Origin: Branchinecta lynchi | Taxonomy: Eukaryota > Arthropoda > Branchiopoda > Anostraca > Branchinectidae | Assembly: GCA_023053575.1 (NCBI GenBank) | Contig: JAKZAP010000014.1 | Coordinates: forward strand, 21,850,938-21,914,937 | Reading direction: 5' to 3' | DNA: 64,000 nt | Part shown: piece after piece, positions 51,850 to 62,433 of the stretch | Position numbering within the stretch: the first letter of the stretch is position 1 | How the letters are laid out: the number at the start of each line of letters is the position of its first letter | Position numbers and translations under genes: made by a program | The notes under the pieces: model-generated | The model's input: the letters and a program-made list of their open reading frames with translations, nothing else | What the model was told of the DNA's origin: nothing | Database searches by the model: none

Positions 51850-52925
51850 CCCGTAAGAAAATGTCCACGGCCAAATCCCTCATGAAAAAACGTCGTGACG
51901 ACAAAAGGTCCGCACGGCGAAACGTCCGGAGGCGAAAAGTTACACTGACAAAACTTTCTCATGGTGAGAAGTCCCCGGAGCAAAATATGCCCATGACAAA
52001 ACGTCCCATGGCGGAAGTCCCCATGACGAAACCTCCCATGACAAACGTCTTCATGGCGAAAAGCTCCCCAGAGCGACACTTCCAAATGAAAAAATACCCC
52101 CATGGCGATACGCCTTTGACGAACCCTTCCCGTGGCGAAAAATTTCCCAGAGCTAAACTGCCCCATGACAAAACGTTCAATGGTGAAAATTTCCATGATA
52201 AAACCTCCCGACTGCAAAACCACCCTATGGAAAAAAGTCACCAGAGGGAAACGTCCCCATGACAAAACGTTCAATGGTGAAAATTTCCAATGAGAAACGT
52301 CCCATGGCTATGATAAAACCTCCCAACGGCAAAACGTCCCCATGGCAAAAGTCACCAGAGGGAAACGTCCCGGTGATAAAACGTTCAATGGTGAAAATTT
52401 CCAATGAGAAACGTCCCCGTGGCTATGATAAAACCTCCCAACGGCAAAACGTCCCCATGGCGAAAAGTCACCAGAGTGAAACATCTCCCTGACAAATAAT
52501 CAATCGTGAAAATTTTCAATGACGAAACGTCCCGATGGCTATGATGAAAACTGCCAACGGCAAAACGACACAATGGCGAAAAGTCACCAGAGGGAAACGT
52601 CCCCATGAAAAAACGTTCAATGGTGAAAATTTCAAATGACAAAACGTCCCCATGGCAAAAGTTCCCATGACAGAATGTCAAAACGTCCCCAAAGCCATGT
52701 CTAAACGTCCCCAGAGGGACACCCGATGGAAAACAAGTCCCAACGACGACACCTCTCCATGGTTATAAGATCCCAGAGCGAAAGGTATCCTGACAAAACG
52801 TCCCATGGTGAAAATTCCCCAAAGCAAAATGTTTCAACAAAACATCCTCATGGCGAAAAGTCTTCATGGCAAAACTTCCCCATCAAAGCGTCCCCATGGC
52901 AAAACGTCACCAAGCACAGCTTTAG
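51850..52925 (+). repeat. R9 minisatellite with about 115-bp higher-order units
   Basis: Degenerate 15-18-bp units of the type AAAACGTCCCCATGGCG and GACAAAACG run for over 1 kb. A higher-order unit starting ACAAAACGTTCAATGGTGAA recurs at about 52164, 52262, 52377, 52491 and 52608, spacing about 98-117 bp, each with TGATAAAACCTCCCAACGGC and AAAGTCACCAGAGGGAAACG. Frames stay open because stops are rare in the unit. They are not supported as genes. Confidence 0.85.
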
Positions 52926-53288
52926 TAGTTGGTCAGCTTTAATAATAATACAATTGTAATAATAAGACTTTGGCCTCTATAAATTTATCGGTACACTTTA
53001 GAAACTAAATCGAATTTCAGCCAGCTGGTAGTCGACACCTGCTTTGAATTGGTTGTGATTCGCAAGTTGTAAAGTAGACAAGAAAGTGAGAGTTCGTAAC
53101 TCCAGAGCTTAAATAAGACACGTTAGAACATTGTTCCAGCCCCTCACTTTGAAGCCTGAAAGGGACCTTTTAATTTTCGTACCTCTTTTTGGTACTCATG
53201 CCTCCTACACTATTTTATGCTATGCCATGACTCTTTTTAGTAGATCCATTTTACAATGGAATGACAATTATCAAATCCCTCGTAGATG
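52926..53288. other. Interval without a recognised gene
   Basis: No recognised features. Confidence 0.35.
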
Positions 53289-53590
53289 AACAAGACCAAA
53301 GGTGTCGATGGGATCCCAAAAATCTAATATTTGATTCAGACAATCGAGTCTTGTCTTCGCCAGATCCAGTCTTGGACAGAACCAAGTTCAGATATACCTC
53401 TATAAGCCATATCTATTTTGACGATACCGACCGAAACTATCTGCTTTCCTTCTGCCAAATTTCCGGTTACGGCCGAATTCCGAGCGAACTAACTGTCCAG
53501 CAAAAAAAAAGAAAATTCAGAAACGAGTTTAGCGTATATCCTTCTAATCTCCAATTAAAATCTAATCAGCTTCAAATAAAACTTTAGCTC
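53289..53590 (+). repeat. R1 copy, 5' arm and first core only
   Basis: ACAAGACCAAAGGTGTCGAT, GGGATCCCAAAAATC, GAGTCTTG and one core (ACGGCCGAATTCCGAGCGAAC), nearly parallel to 111-380. It ends in the core and R3 follows after about 40 bases. Confidence 0.7.
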
Positions 53591-53629
53591 ACGAACAAGT
53601 GAGCTAAAGTACCTTCCTCAGTTAGATCT

Positions 53630-55022
53630 ACAAGTTTGATCCCTAGGAGTGACACAGCATTTCCGGTACCCTCCCCCCCCCCTTCAAATCCGCCCTGCCG
53701 CGGTTGAATCTGGTTTCGAAACATAAACAGTTCATCAAAAGCATCTTCTCAACCGTCTGTCAAGTTTCCCTCGAGCCATTCATAAGCGAACACCGGTACC
53801 CCCTCCCCCCACCCCATTGTACTCAGATCCGATCCGGAACCTGAATTATTTCACCTGAGCATATGGTCTCTCTATTTTCCAAGTTTAATTCAATTCACTC
53901 CACTCGTTTTATCCCTATACGAGCCACAAAATTTACGGGATTCCCCCTCCACCTCACCACACTGTGGCAGAATACGACTAGGACAGATAAACTTCGCACA
54001 TCTACTCTTCTTGTCCTTCAAGTTTAACTCGAATCGGAGCATATCTGCAAATTTCCGCTATCTGCTTCATCATCATCATACCGTGGCTGGATCCTGTCCG
54101 GACGCCAAATAACAAACTAGGACACATAAGCCCGATACTGTCCAACCCCCCTCCCCTCCCCAACTCCCCCAACCATTGCCGCATCTAGTTTGGACACATG
54201 TTTTGCATATCTAGGTCATTAGTTCTTATCACCCATAAAGTTTGACTCAAATCGAACCACTCGTTCGCAACCTACGGAAGTCAGTAATTTCCAGATTCCC
54301 ATTTCCTTAAAACCCCCGAAAATCTTTGGATCCTGGAACGGAAGTTTTCCTAGGGCGTTGTGTCAGGTCATCAAGTCTATTCGGTCTAGTCAATAATATG
54401 CCTGCCAAGTTTTAACGTCCTTAGAATACATCTGGAAGTATCCTAACTCGCGATCACTGGATTCGGGGAAACCCCCTCCAATTCCCCCCAAAGAGCTCCG
54501 ATATGATCTGGTTCTGTCAAGAGCATTTCTAGGGCTTATACTTGTTCTTCCCACCAAATTCCATCCAGATCCTTCGACGCTAAGCGTTTCACGAAAATTC
54601 AAGTACCCCTTTCCAACCTTCGCAAGTATCAGATCCGGTACGGACTTGATATGGAACACCTGAGACGGCACATCTTTCCACTTGCCAAATTTCATTCAAA
54701 TCCAACCGCCCGTCCTAAAGTTATGAATGCCAGTAGATTCCGGATTCACCATCCCGCCACTCCCGCACACGATGTTCGAATCATGCGAATGACTATTCTT
54801 AAGTCAGTTTGTTCGAGTCCATGACATGCCACCCGAGTTTCATCATTCTAGTATATCTGAAAGTGGCGAACTCGTGGGATCACCAGAATTCCGAATCCGG
54901 TCCGGTTATGTCAATGATGTATCTAGGACTTGTGCTTACTCTTCCTACAAAGTTTCATCCCAACCCCTCCCCTTTAAGTACTTCCCAAGATCTGATTCCT
55001 CCTTCCAACTCCCCCCAAAGTG
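53630..55022 (+). repeat. R3 element fragment
   Basis: Modules in R3 order without the R1 and retrocopy insertions found at 14085 and 15429, so this copy serves as the empty-site comparator for both. It ends at an R5 insertion within CTCCCCCCAAAGT. Confidence 0.72.
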
Positions 55023-55525
55023 ACGATGCAAAACGGATAAGTCAGCTACGCTTTATTCGAGCTATATTTCGGCCCGCAAGGGTCCTTTTCAGGCTCAATC
55101 CGCTCAAGCAGGAAAAAGAACTTGAGGGAAAACAATTAAAGATGCTTCCTTAAATATCTGATTTTATGGACTTCTTCTCTGAAGGTTGGAGTTAAGCTGG
55201 TGCTGTGACTTCGTTCTGTACACGGCTGCTGTTTTTGCTGTTCGATTGGGTCGGCGAAAGGGTAGAGATTCTTCTGCATTTTGATTTTGGAGTCACCTGT
55301 CTTTTCTTCTTCTTTCCAGCTAAGATGGATACTTGTCGGCGGCATTTATGGGCGATTTGAAGTTTCTTACCGTGGCTACAGATAGTCCTTCAGCCCAAGC
55401 TGACTGCGAATCATATCTGACGATGCAAAACGGATAAGTCGGCAACATTTTATTCGAGCTATATTTTGGCCCTTCTTGGCAAGGGTCCTCTTCAGGCTCA
55501 AGCCGCTCAAGCCGCTCAAGCTCAA
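55023..55525 (+). mobile_element. R5 element(s) in direct orientation inside R3
   Basis: The arm ATGCAAAACGGATAAGTCAG appears at 55026 and again, same orientation, at 55423. The segment between holds the R5 centre (AGCTGGTGCTGTGACTTCGTTC, GCTGTTTTTGCTGTTCGA). It ends CTCAAGCCGCTCAAGCCGCTCAAG and then R3 resumes at GTCACCGGATTCGGTCCGG. Confidence 0.65.
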
Positions 55526-55760
55526 GTCACCGGATTCGGTCCGGAATTTAAGTGGGTCGTCTGAGACATGGGTCTTTCCAAATATCAAGTTTCGTTAAGA
55601 TCCGATAACCCGTTCAAAAATTATAAATGCCTCTAGACTCCGGATTCCCCCTCCCTTCACTACCCCACGATCCTCGGTGACTATTTCTAACTTAACCTTT
55701 TCGGGTCCCTGATATGCCTGCCAAGCTTCATCGTCCTAGCTTAGTTTATTGTAAACATAT
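55526..55760 (+). repeat. R3 fragment after the R5 insertion
   Basis: GTCACCGGATTCGGTCCGG..GGTCTTTCCAAATATCAAGTTTCGTTAAGATCC..GCCTGCCAAGCTTCATCGTCCTAGCTTA are R3 modules. The 3' hairpin is absent. Confidence 0.65.
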
Positions 55761-56355
55761 AATAAACACTTCTGTTTGACCCCCCCCCCCCCAAGAACTA
55801 AATCTTATCGTAGGGGGTGGCAAAAAAGAATGCTCAGTTCAATGCTGTTGTATCTCCGAATATGTTTATATATCTCCCCTCTGTCGTCCGTTCTTAGCGT
55901 TACTGAGTGGCGAAAAATCAGAACTTCGTACTTCAAGTACTGCAAGTTTCTTCTGAGATTGCCATTATGGGTCAGAAATAGCCTACTTTAGTTTGTAATC
56001 GTAATCGCAATTTTGAAAAAAAATAAAAAACGAGCTAGAAGACGAGCTGCTAGAAATATGTCTGAGTACCCATTAACCCGTATTGCCTATGGTGACTTCT
56101 TCACAATTTATACAACACGGGGAGATGCTCTGTTTTATTTAGGTATGAGTGTTATGTTCAATTTTTTGTCTTCTTTTTTTCTTATTTTGTCTGTACTCCG
56201 TGTTTCTCACTCTGTTGTTCATGGGCAAAAAAGTTAAATAAATAAAATAAAATACTCAACAAAAATCCGCTGCAAGTGCCCTAGTCGAGTCCACAAACAG
56301 TACTTCACAAACAAGAACTGTGCAAATTTTGTGAAAAAGAATCCGGTGAACATAC
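55761..56355. other. Region 3' of the nAChR M2-M3 exon (intronic on minus strand)
   Basis: Lies downstream of the donor at 56355 on the minus strand, so it is presumably intron. It contains a C13 run (about 55779) and a plus-strand A/T-rich tail (AAATAAATAAAATAAAATAC, about 56236-56256) like a LINE/SINE 3' end. The next expected receptor exon (start of the M3-M4 loop) was not found here. Confidence 0.4.
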
Positions 56356-56531
56356 CTGAAATGGACGTTCAAGACTCCAACAGTCACACAAATTGAGAGT
56401 GTGACTAAAATCATGGTGAAGAGGAGGTACTTCCCAAGGAGCGGAACAGCAAGTGACGTAGGCGGAATGATTTCAGCCAACAGGAGGAAGAACACGGTGA
56501 GAGAGACGAGGATGGAAATGCACAAGGTAAC
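56356..56531 (-). CDS. Nicotinic acetylcholine receptor alpha subunit, exon for M2-M3
   Basis: 176 bp. Acceptor CTCTTTATAG at its 5' side, donor AG|GTATGT at its 3' side. It encodes [20 protein letters not shown] (pore-lining M2), [20 protein letters not shown] (M2-M3 loop into M3) and [18 protein letters not shown], plus the first two bases of an Arg codon. It starts in phase 0, so the preceding exon supplies GEK at the cytoplasmic mouth of M2, and ends in phase 2. In a pentameric cation channel this segment forms the gate and selectivity region, with hydrophobic M2 residues and a Glu near the outer end. It is closest to invertebrate alpha1-4-type subunits from the [18 protein letters not shown] signature. 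The following exon is not in sight. Confidence 0.93.
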
Positions 56532-59500
56532 CTATAAAGAGGGCTTTGGTTCGTAAGGGAAGCGAGTTAATTACGAAGAAAGACTCCTGGGGAGGAATTG
56601 CTTTTAAAGGCGGGGCTTATACCAGAGGAACTGAAATGGATAGCAAGTTTGCGGGAGGATTCTCCGCCATTGGGGGAAAGAAGAAAGTTTATAGGGAAAG
56701 TTAAGTTTGGTCTGGTCTTACTTTTGCCCTGTGTGCGGTTCACAAGGGGGGGTATTTTAATTTGGTGGGTCGATGCTTGGAGATAAAAGATTGGAGAACA
56801 GATAATTTTGGTTGAGAAGCGATTGAAGCTGAGGATCTCTTTAATATTATAATAATATTATTAATTTAAAATAATATTATTTTGCTCACCTTTGTCGGCT
56901 TGGGAGGTTCCTGAAGCAGGCTACGAGCATCCAGAGCTCTTTCTATAGTAAGGATTTGCCATTTTTGGTGTTACATTGAGTTTTTTTTTGTGAATTTTGT
57001 ATTTTATTTTGTTTGTTGGTGTGTACACTGAGTTACCTTTTACACTCTACCATCAGGCGCTGCTGCACCTCAAAACGAAAGTATACATGTCGGTTAAAGG
57101 TTAGTCAATCAATCAATTAATCAATTAATTTTATTCCAGTAAAAAATTGCCACATCGCAAACAAAAACAAAGAAAAGAAGGAAAAAAGAAGAAGACAAGA
57201 AAGAACGAACGCGGCAACAAGTACAAATATCAGACAGGCACCAAGTTCATCGGTGCAGTTACAAATCGCTACACCCCCCTGGTAGAGACGCATCTACACG
57301 CGACGTCTTCTACAGATGTATCAAATACTTACGGTAAGTTGTGTCCGGCTTCTTCGAGCACGAAAACTGCACTTGGACCTTTTACACTCTTCGAGCACGC
57401 GTTCTCAAACAGAAGGTACACGACACTTCGGTTTAAGGTTACGGTTTTTAGACAGGCACTGGTTCTACCGGAGTAATCAGAAATCGATGTATCAGCTAAT
57501 CCCAGACGATGGTCGTATTACCTGGTTTTATAAACGGCTGCCTCAATCAACTACCCAAAGGCGACGCACGATTTAGAGTATAGCTTGCATGGGGGTACGC
57601 ATAGGCCGCACATCATCCACAGGTAAGTGCTCGGGAGCTGTTGCAAGTTCAACAGTTCTTTTGTAGGATTATTGGTTCCTTCTGACTGTCACTGCAACCG
57701 TTTTTGTTACAGATTAGGTCTGGTGTGAATGCAAAGCTGGTGTGAAAATTCAGTGCTCTTTTCCGTTCGCAAAATACGCTATGTGGGGAGATGAATACTC
57801 TTGATGACTAACTCTTTGTGCCGAAGAAGAATCGTCTTGTACCTAGCGAAGAACCAGAAAAGTCACCACAGTAAACGTTGTTGATTGGCTTGCATACGAA
57901 TCCAGTCAATTTTCAGGATTTATTTGGATGACATTTCTTGTGCATCCCTAGAATCATAGACATGTTACCGACTTCATCATTGGTTCTTGCACATTCCGCT
58001 ACGTGTCTGCGTGTTCACATATTACAGAGGATTTATTAGATTGAACGAAGACGCTGATGCTGAGAGCTATTTTCGTATAAGCTCATACGGTCTTGCGACC
58101 ATTTAGAGGTCGAAAGCAACCTAACGATTTGGGGACCACATCTTAAAAATGGCTACGATGTGTAAATACCGCAACAGCAAAGGTGAGCAGAAACACGCTA
58201 AGTTCATGATTAAGCTGAAACACGCTAAGTTTATGATTAAGCTTGATAGCCTAAAGCATAACCTGGGTCAAGGTTTGAAATAGACTGTGTCTGTTAGTAT
58301 GGTATGTTCTTTTTTATTTGTTTTTTTTTTCAAAATTTGTTGAGCATTTGATTGTGCAAGTGTTGGGCCACGTTTAATATATTTTTTGGCCGTGTTGTAT
58401 TCTTATTTCTCTTTTATAATCGCCAGCTTTGGTGGTCAGAAATAAATGAAATGAAATGAAATGAAAAAAAAAGCGATGGTCAATATCGTAATATTCATCT
58501 GCTGGGAATGTCGCAAAGGGAGCACTTTCTACGGGCTTGCCCTGGTTTCGATTTCGTCTTGTTTTTTGTTTTTCAACTTTTCTACAGTATGTAAATTTTG
58601 TTTTTTGTTCTCTCTTTTTGTAACTTACCACGTTCATCGAGGCTTTAGTGTACAACAGTCTTTACAACAAAATGTTAAAATTCCTGACAATCCTGCGTTC
58701 CAGTGCTTCAGCCCAAAAGCTCAACTAATCCTGCATTTTAACATACCCCGTCACGGTCTTAAACTGTCGCCATCTAGACTTTCGCTGTTCTGCAGTCGAG
58801 GCTTTTGTTGTCCCGGTACTGAACGGATACCCCTGAGATATCTCCCTTAAATATCCTATCGGAACAAATAACGAAATAGGAAAATATATATATAATAATA
58901 ATAATAAGTGTATTTAAAAGCCCAGGGGCCATATACATAACATATCAATAATACACATTACAAGAGAAAACAACAACAATATTTTCCTACGGCTATGAAG
59001 CCTCACTACTAAGCTTGGTCGCTCTTAGCTTCAGCTCTCCGTCGATAAATTCGCACACGTTTGTTATAACCCTTTCCGAAGTGCTATTCAGAATATCCGG
59101 AAGAAGCAAGACACCCCCCTTAAAGTAAGATCCCCTTAACTCTGAATGCTCCTGGCATCGATTGAGAAACTGGTCCATGTTTTCTTCTACCCCTGCTTTG
59201 CAAAGTTGGCAATTATACCTGACATCTGAGCCTCGTTTTTGTTGCATGCTGCAGGTCCACATCTCGGCCGATTCCGGGCTGATTCTTCCTACATCCGTTT
59301 TTGCACTGCAGCGTTTCCGAGGAAGACGGCATTTCTTTCTCGAGAATCACGGACTTGCTCACCGTGCTTCCCTGCAAGATGCTGTAGCGCTGCCGCTTCA
59401 ACCAAGAAGAAAGTGAATCCAAGAACGCATATTGTGCAAAAGCAAAGAAGAGCTGCAGTAGCGATGCGGCAGCGCGATTGCAACAAAAACGAGGCTTTGG

Positions 59501-59557
59501 AACAGTGCTATGCCTGTCAAAAACTCTAAATCTACCAAACAGGGGCATGTACTTTAC
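56532..59557 (-). other. Intron between the two nAChR exons
   Basis: 3,026 bp from donor GTAAAG to acceptor TTTATAG. It contains a T-rich/AATC-tailed segment (57107-57131, CAATCAATCAATTAATCAAT), a GAAAT-tailed LINE-like 3' end (about 58437-58465), and a minus-strand LINE ORF2 fragment (58885-59300). Frames at 57147-57576 and 58461-58850 on the plus strand have no recognised motif. Confidence 0.85.
58885..59300 (-). pseudogene. 5'-truncated LINE, ORF2 C-terminus and 3' end, inside the nAChR intron
   Basis: On the minus strand the frame 59262-58993 aligns with the end of the ORF2 at 41559-44600: CQLCKAGVEENMDQFLNRCQ against CPLCEKEEENLDHILRKCPK, then LLPDILNSTSERVITNV against SLPEILSNSNPTVITRV. 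In the knuckle the His of CX2CX8HX4C is replaced by Gln (MDQFLNRC). The stop is followed by a 3' UTR with TATGGCCCCTGGGCTTTTAA, matching TATGGCCCGTGGGCTTTTGA of the full copy, and then a TTA/TA tail instead of TCTA. The 5' limit is uncertain (about 59300). It is in the same orientation as the receptor gene. Confidence 0.8.
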
Positions 59558-59685
59558 CTTCTCCCCTGAGTCTGAAGGCAAGTAGAACACCAGCACAGTG
59601 AGAAACGTGATACCAACGCAGGGGATGATCAAGTTGACAGTGTAGAACAACGTTTTTCTCCGCATTACCATTGTGAACGTAATAT
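59558..59685 (-). CDS. Nicotinic acetylcholine receptor alpha subunit, exon for M1
   Basis: 128 bp. Acceptor TTCTACAG|AT, donor GAGAAG|GTAAAG. It encodes (D)[18 protein letters not shown] and then [20 protein letters not shown] and SGEK: the end of the ligand-binding domain (pre-M1 [10 protein letters not shown]), M1 with the conserved Pro-Cys, and the M1-M2 linker. It starts with two bases of a split Asp codon (phase 1) and ends in phase 0, exactly in register with the exon at 56356-56531. The frame continues open upstream to 59722 but reads unlike a receptor there, so the acceptor is preferred over a longer exon. Upstream ligand-domain exons (Cys-loop, vicinal cysteines) were not recognised up to 64000. 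Confidence 0.92.
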
Positions 59686-59799
59686 CTGTAGAATTCAGAT
59701 TTGTTAAAGGACACCTGAACAATCAAACCATACTTGGACACACCATGGAGAATGCATTTACAGACATGGTCACGGAGAGCATTCTTCTCCTTGGCGTGA

Positions 59800-60183
59800 C
59801 GTTTTCAAAATAGGGATGTTTGTTTCTGGAGGTTTGCACATGCAGACTCCAAGACAAAAAGCGCAATTCATTCAAATCTTGTACAGCACTGGCCGGATCG
59901 TATTGGAATTTCTTCTAGATATGCGTTTGGGATTAACTGGTTAAACAATATTCTAGAAGAACGGTTAATTGGAGACATTTGTTCATTTCTAAAATTGTTC
60001 GGTACTGACATAAGGACAGATGCTAAATGGAGCAACAATCATAGCTTGGAAACACTATTTCGTGGTTGGATTGGGTTTTCTACAGGCATTGTTAACGTAA
60101 GTCATACAGATATGGATCATACTTGGTACTCTTCATTCAGGTGTCCTTTAAAGGACCCTTCTTGCTTATTCTGCCGTTTATAG
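59800..60183 (+). CDS. Candidate exon, unrecognised protein
   Basis: An open frame of about 127 codons without an ATG at its start. The better part reads HWPDRIGISSRYAFGINWLN, NILEERLIGDICSFLKLFGT, DIRTDAKWSNNHSLETLFRG and WIGFSTGIVN. A plausible acceptor (CTTGTACAG|CAC, about 59888) and a strong donor (AAC|GTAAGT, about 60098) bracket this part in frame. Composition looks protein-like (Trp, Gly and Leu-rich, few repeats). I do not recognise the family. It lies on the strand opposite to the receptor exons, about 115 bp or more from the M1 exon, so it could also be a fragment of an old mobile element. Confidence 0.3.
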   Translation, partial: RFQNRDVCFWRFAHADSKTKSAIHSNLVQHWPDRIGISSRYAFGINWLNNILEERLIGDICSFLKLFGTDIRTDAKWSNNHSLETLFRGWIGFSTGIVNVSHTDMDHTWYSSFRCPLKDPSCLFCRL

Positions 60184-61009
60184 TATACTTAGCTCCCTTA
60201 CGGAATTATAAGCTTCTGAAATCCCCCACCTTTCGCCATTGTTTCCTTTATGACTACGAGATTTTACTGATTTTCCAGTCGTGCCGAGTGTGTCCGTCAC
60301 GCAACATAAACTTCGCCGGACGACCATCAGATCTATCTTCTGTTTTGGACTTATTTTGTTGTAGTGTTTCCCACTTTTCTTCTTCTTTTTCTTCAAGATT
60401 ACCCACTTTTCAACGACAGTGCGTTCTGATTTCAAATGTTGTGCCGCCAGCCGCCACGCCAGAGAGCAGGAAAGTCGGATAGAGTCGACAAGCGCTAACA
60501 TGCAAATCACTAATTTTGTGTGGAAAGTAATGGTACTTTCTAGAAACGATATTTCTGGTCCGTTTGATAGTGAAAGTTTCATTTCTAGTAAGAGTTTTGC
60601 TTTAAATGTGCAGGCATCTCTAAAAATTTGACTAAATTAGAAAAAGCTCTAAAAAGTCTCCCGGCAAGTATTTCAAACATTTTTTCCAAATACAAAAAGT
60701 CGGAGCCTTCTTCGTTGACCAAGTTACGTACTATACCATGTTACTTATATTATTAAAAGTCACTTATTATAATTCTCTAAATTCCTCCTCGGTTTCGCTA
60801 TTTCTGCGAGGAATTCTTTCCTATCTTATAATTTAAAAGTGAGGAATCCTTTGGAAACTTTGAACAGTAAAATCCAAAACTTTCATAAAGGCTGGCAACA
60901 TTCTTGTTCACGACAACCCTTTCCTTTTAAAGCGCTCTGGTGAGTTGGTTTATTTTGATCTTTGTCTTTTTCCTTTGTATTTCATTGTAGATTTAGTAGG
61001 CTAATTAGT
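60184..61009. other. Interval without a recognised gene
   Basis: Short frames on both strands without motifs. The palindrome TCCTTTAAAGGA lies just before at 60143. Confidence 0.35.
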
Positions 61010-61200
61010 TTGTAATGGTCAGCTGTTTATTTATATGTAAGTGTGTGAGTGTGATTGACACGTTTTCTTTCTTTTTATATATTACTCTTCTGTACTGATG
61101 GATTGAAATAAATAATAATATAATAATAATCATTGGTGAAAACCAATAAGTGATAATATAATGATAATCATTAGTGAAAACCAATAAGTGAAAGTCCTAT
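61010..61200 (+). repeat. LINE/SINE-like 3' end with TAA tail, then a small tandem duplication
   Basis: TAATGGTCAGCTGTTTATTT, GTGTGTGAGTGTGATTGACA, ATTACTCTTCTGTACTG and AATAAATAATAATATAATAA match the split copy at 50486-51242. It is followed by two copies of ATAATCATTGGTGAAAACCA-ATAAGTG (about 61127 and 61162). Confidence 0.6.
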
Positions 61201-61591
61201 AGCTCGGTGCCGTGTTCGTTGATCTGAAGCATGTCTAATTAGTTGGAGCTGGAGTAAGGAGTAAAACGTTGCAAAACAACGTTCTGAACACTGAAATGCG
61301 TCAAGGAAGAAGAAGAATATTCCACTAGAACAGGAGTACTTTTTAAATCAGCAAAATTTCTACTTGGAGTCTCATCTTGGTTTAGAAATAGACCACTAAC
61401 TAGAAAATACGTTCTGCGGGAACCAAAAATCGAAATTGCCGACCGGAGGGATTCTTTTTAAATGTTTCTTAGAATATATTGTGTGTTTTTGCTTGTTTTG
61501 TAATCGGTTGTGATCTTATTCGGTTATTTTCTTTTGTTATTTTTTCTTTCTTTTTCTTAGATGTACTCTGATCTTTACCGTAAAAAAAAAA

Positions 61592-61708
61592 TCTTGCAGT
61601 ATTTGCTGCTGGGATTAATCTTGTCTCGAAAAAGATAATCGTTTCTATAATTCGGATAAATCTTATTTCAGTAGAGATAAAATTAATCCCAGTAGCAAAT
61701 AGTGCAGA
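61592..61708. mobile_element. Small foldback element
   Basis: TGCAGTATTTGCTGCTGGGA-TTAATCTTGTCTC is the inverse of GAGATAAAATTAATCCCAGT-AGCAAATAGTGCA. It shares CTGCAGTATTTG..ACT.GGATTA with 62866-63055, so the two are probably one family. Confidence 0.65.
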
Positions 61709-62088
61709 TAACTTTAATCCTTGCCCGGAGGAACTTTTTACAATGTTATGCTTTTGTAGCTATTTTAGGTCGGTAACAAATACAGACGCACATATGCGCC
61801 CGTACTTGTGTCGTATGCTTGACGAAAAAGATTTACGACACAATAACTGCTCACGCAGTGATTTAGTGATTTGCTTTTCACAAGTTGATCACTGTCCACT
61901 GAAAAGCCGCGTTTGTATTGAGATTCAAATTTCCCGCGCCATAGTAAATTTACGTTGCGCAGACGGCCGTAGATATTATGAACGTCACTACTAGAGCAGA
62001 TACCGGAAAATCAAAAGATACCTTAGCAGAATCCAAATAACTCAGTGTATCCAGTTAGATGATAACAAATAAGCTGGCTTTAGTAAAA
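61709..62088. other. Interval without a recognised gene
   Basis: An 83-codon frame (61743-61994, starting MLCFCSYFRS) shows no known domain. Nothing else recognised. Confidence 0.35.
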
Positions 62089-62433
62089 CTTTAAAGGACA
62101 CCTCACACTACATAGTTTTGTGCTGAGATGTTCCGAGACAGTTCACTATTTTACAACTAAACTATGCTTACAGAAAATTACAGACGGCTTCGGCTGTTTT
62201 AGCCTCTTTCCATGTCCCTTACCTTGGATGACAATCTTGTCAAATTTGCATAACCGGGCTCCGGACGAATACAGTCCTCGGAATCGGGTGCATGATAAGT
62301 CACGTACAGAGAACAATCATGGCAAGCGGGATAATCAGTGTATTTCTAAATGGGGGACAATGGATGGAAATACTACTGAAGTAGAATGAATTAGGCTAGT
62401 TGAATGTGTCATAAGTGCGACATGTCCTTCAAG
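62089..62433 (+). mobile_element. R6 MITE, complete copy
   Basis: The left end CTTTAAAGGACACCTCACAC and the reverse complement of the right end CTTGAAGGACATGTCGCACT match at most positions. It is 345 bp. The interior has GCTTCGGCTGTTTTAGCCTC and GTGGATGGAAATACTACTGA-type segments shared with 63471-63821. No coding capacity. Confidence 0.75.

Noticed and set aside
51813..52681. Frames of 98-153 codons on both strands with Met/His/Gly repeats
   Set aside because: They are produced by the R9 minisatellite, whose units lack stops. Both strands are open at once, which argues against selection for a protein.
54002..54184. Short glycine-rich frame within R3
   Set aside because: It is a repeat translation of the C/G-rich module.
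59213..59557. Continuation of the nAChR M1 exon frame beyond GEK
   Set aside because: After GEK the frame reads [10 protein letters not shown], unlike any receptor M2, and the GTAAAG donor plus the in-phase M2 exon at 56531 explain the true path.
59532..59741. A 69-codon minus-strand frame overlapping the M1 exon
   Set aside because: It is an alternative-frame shadow of the receptor exon.
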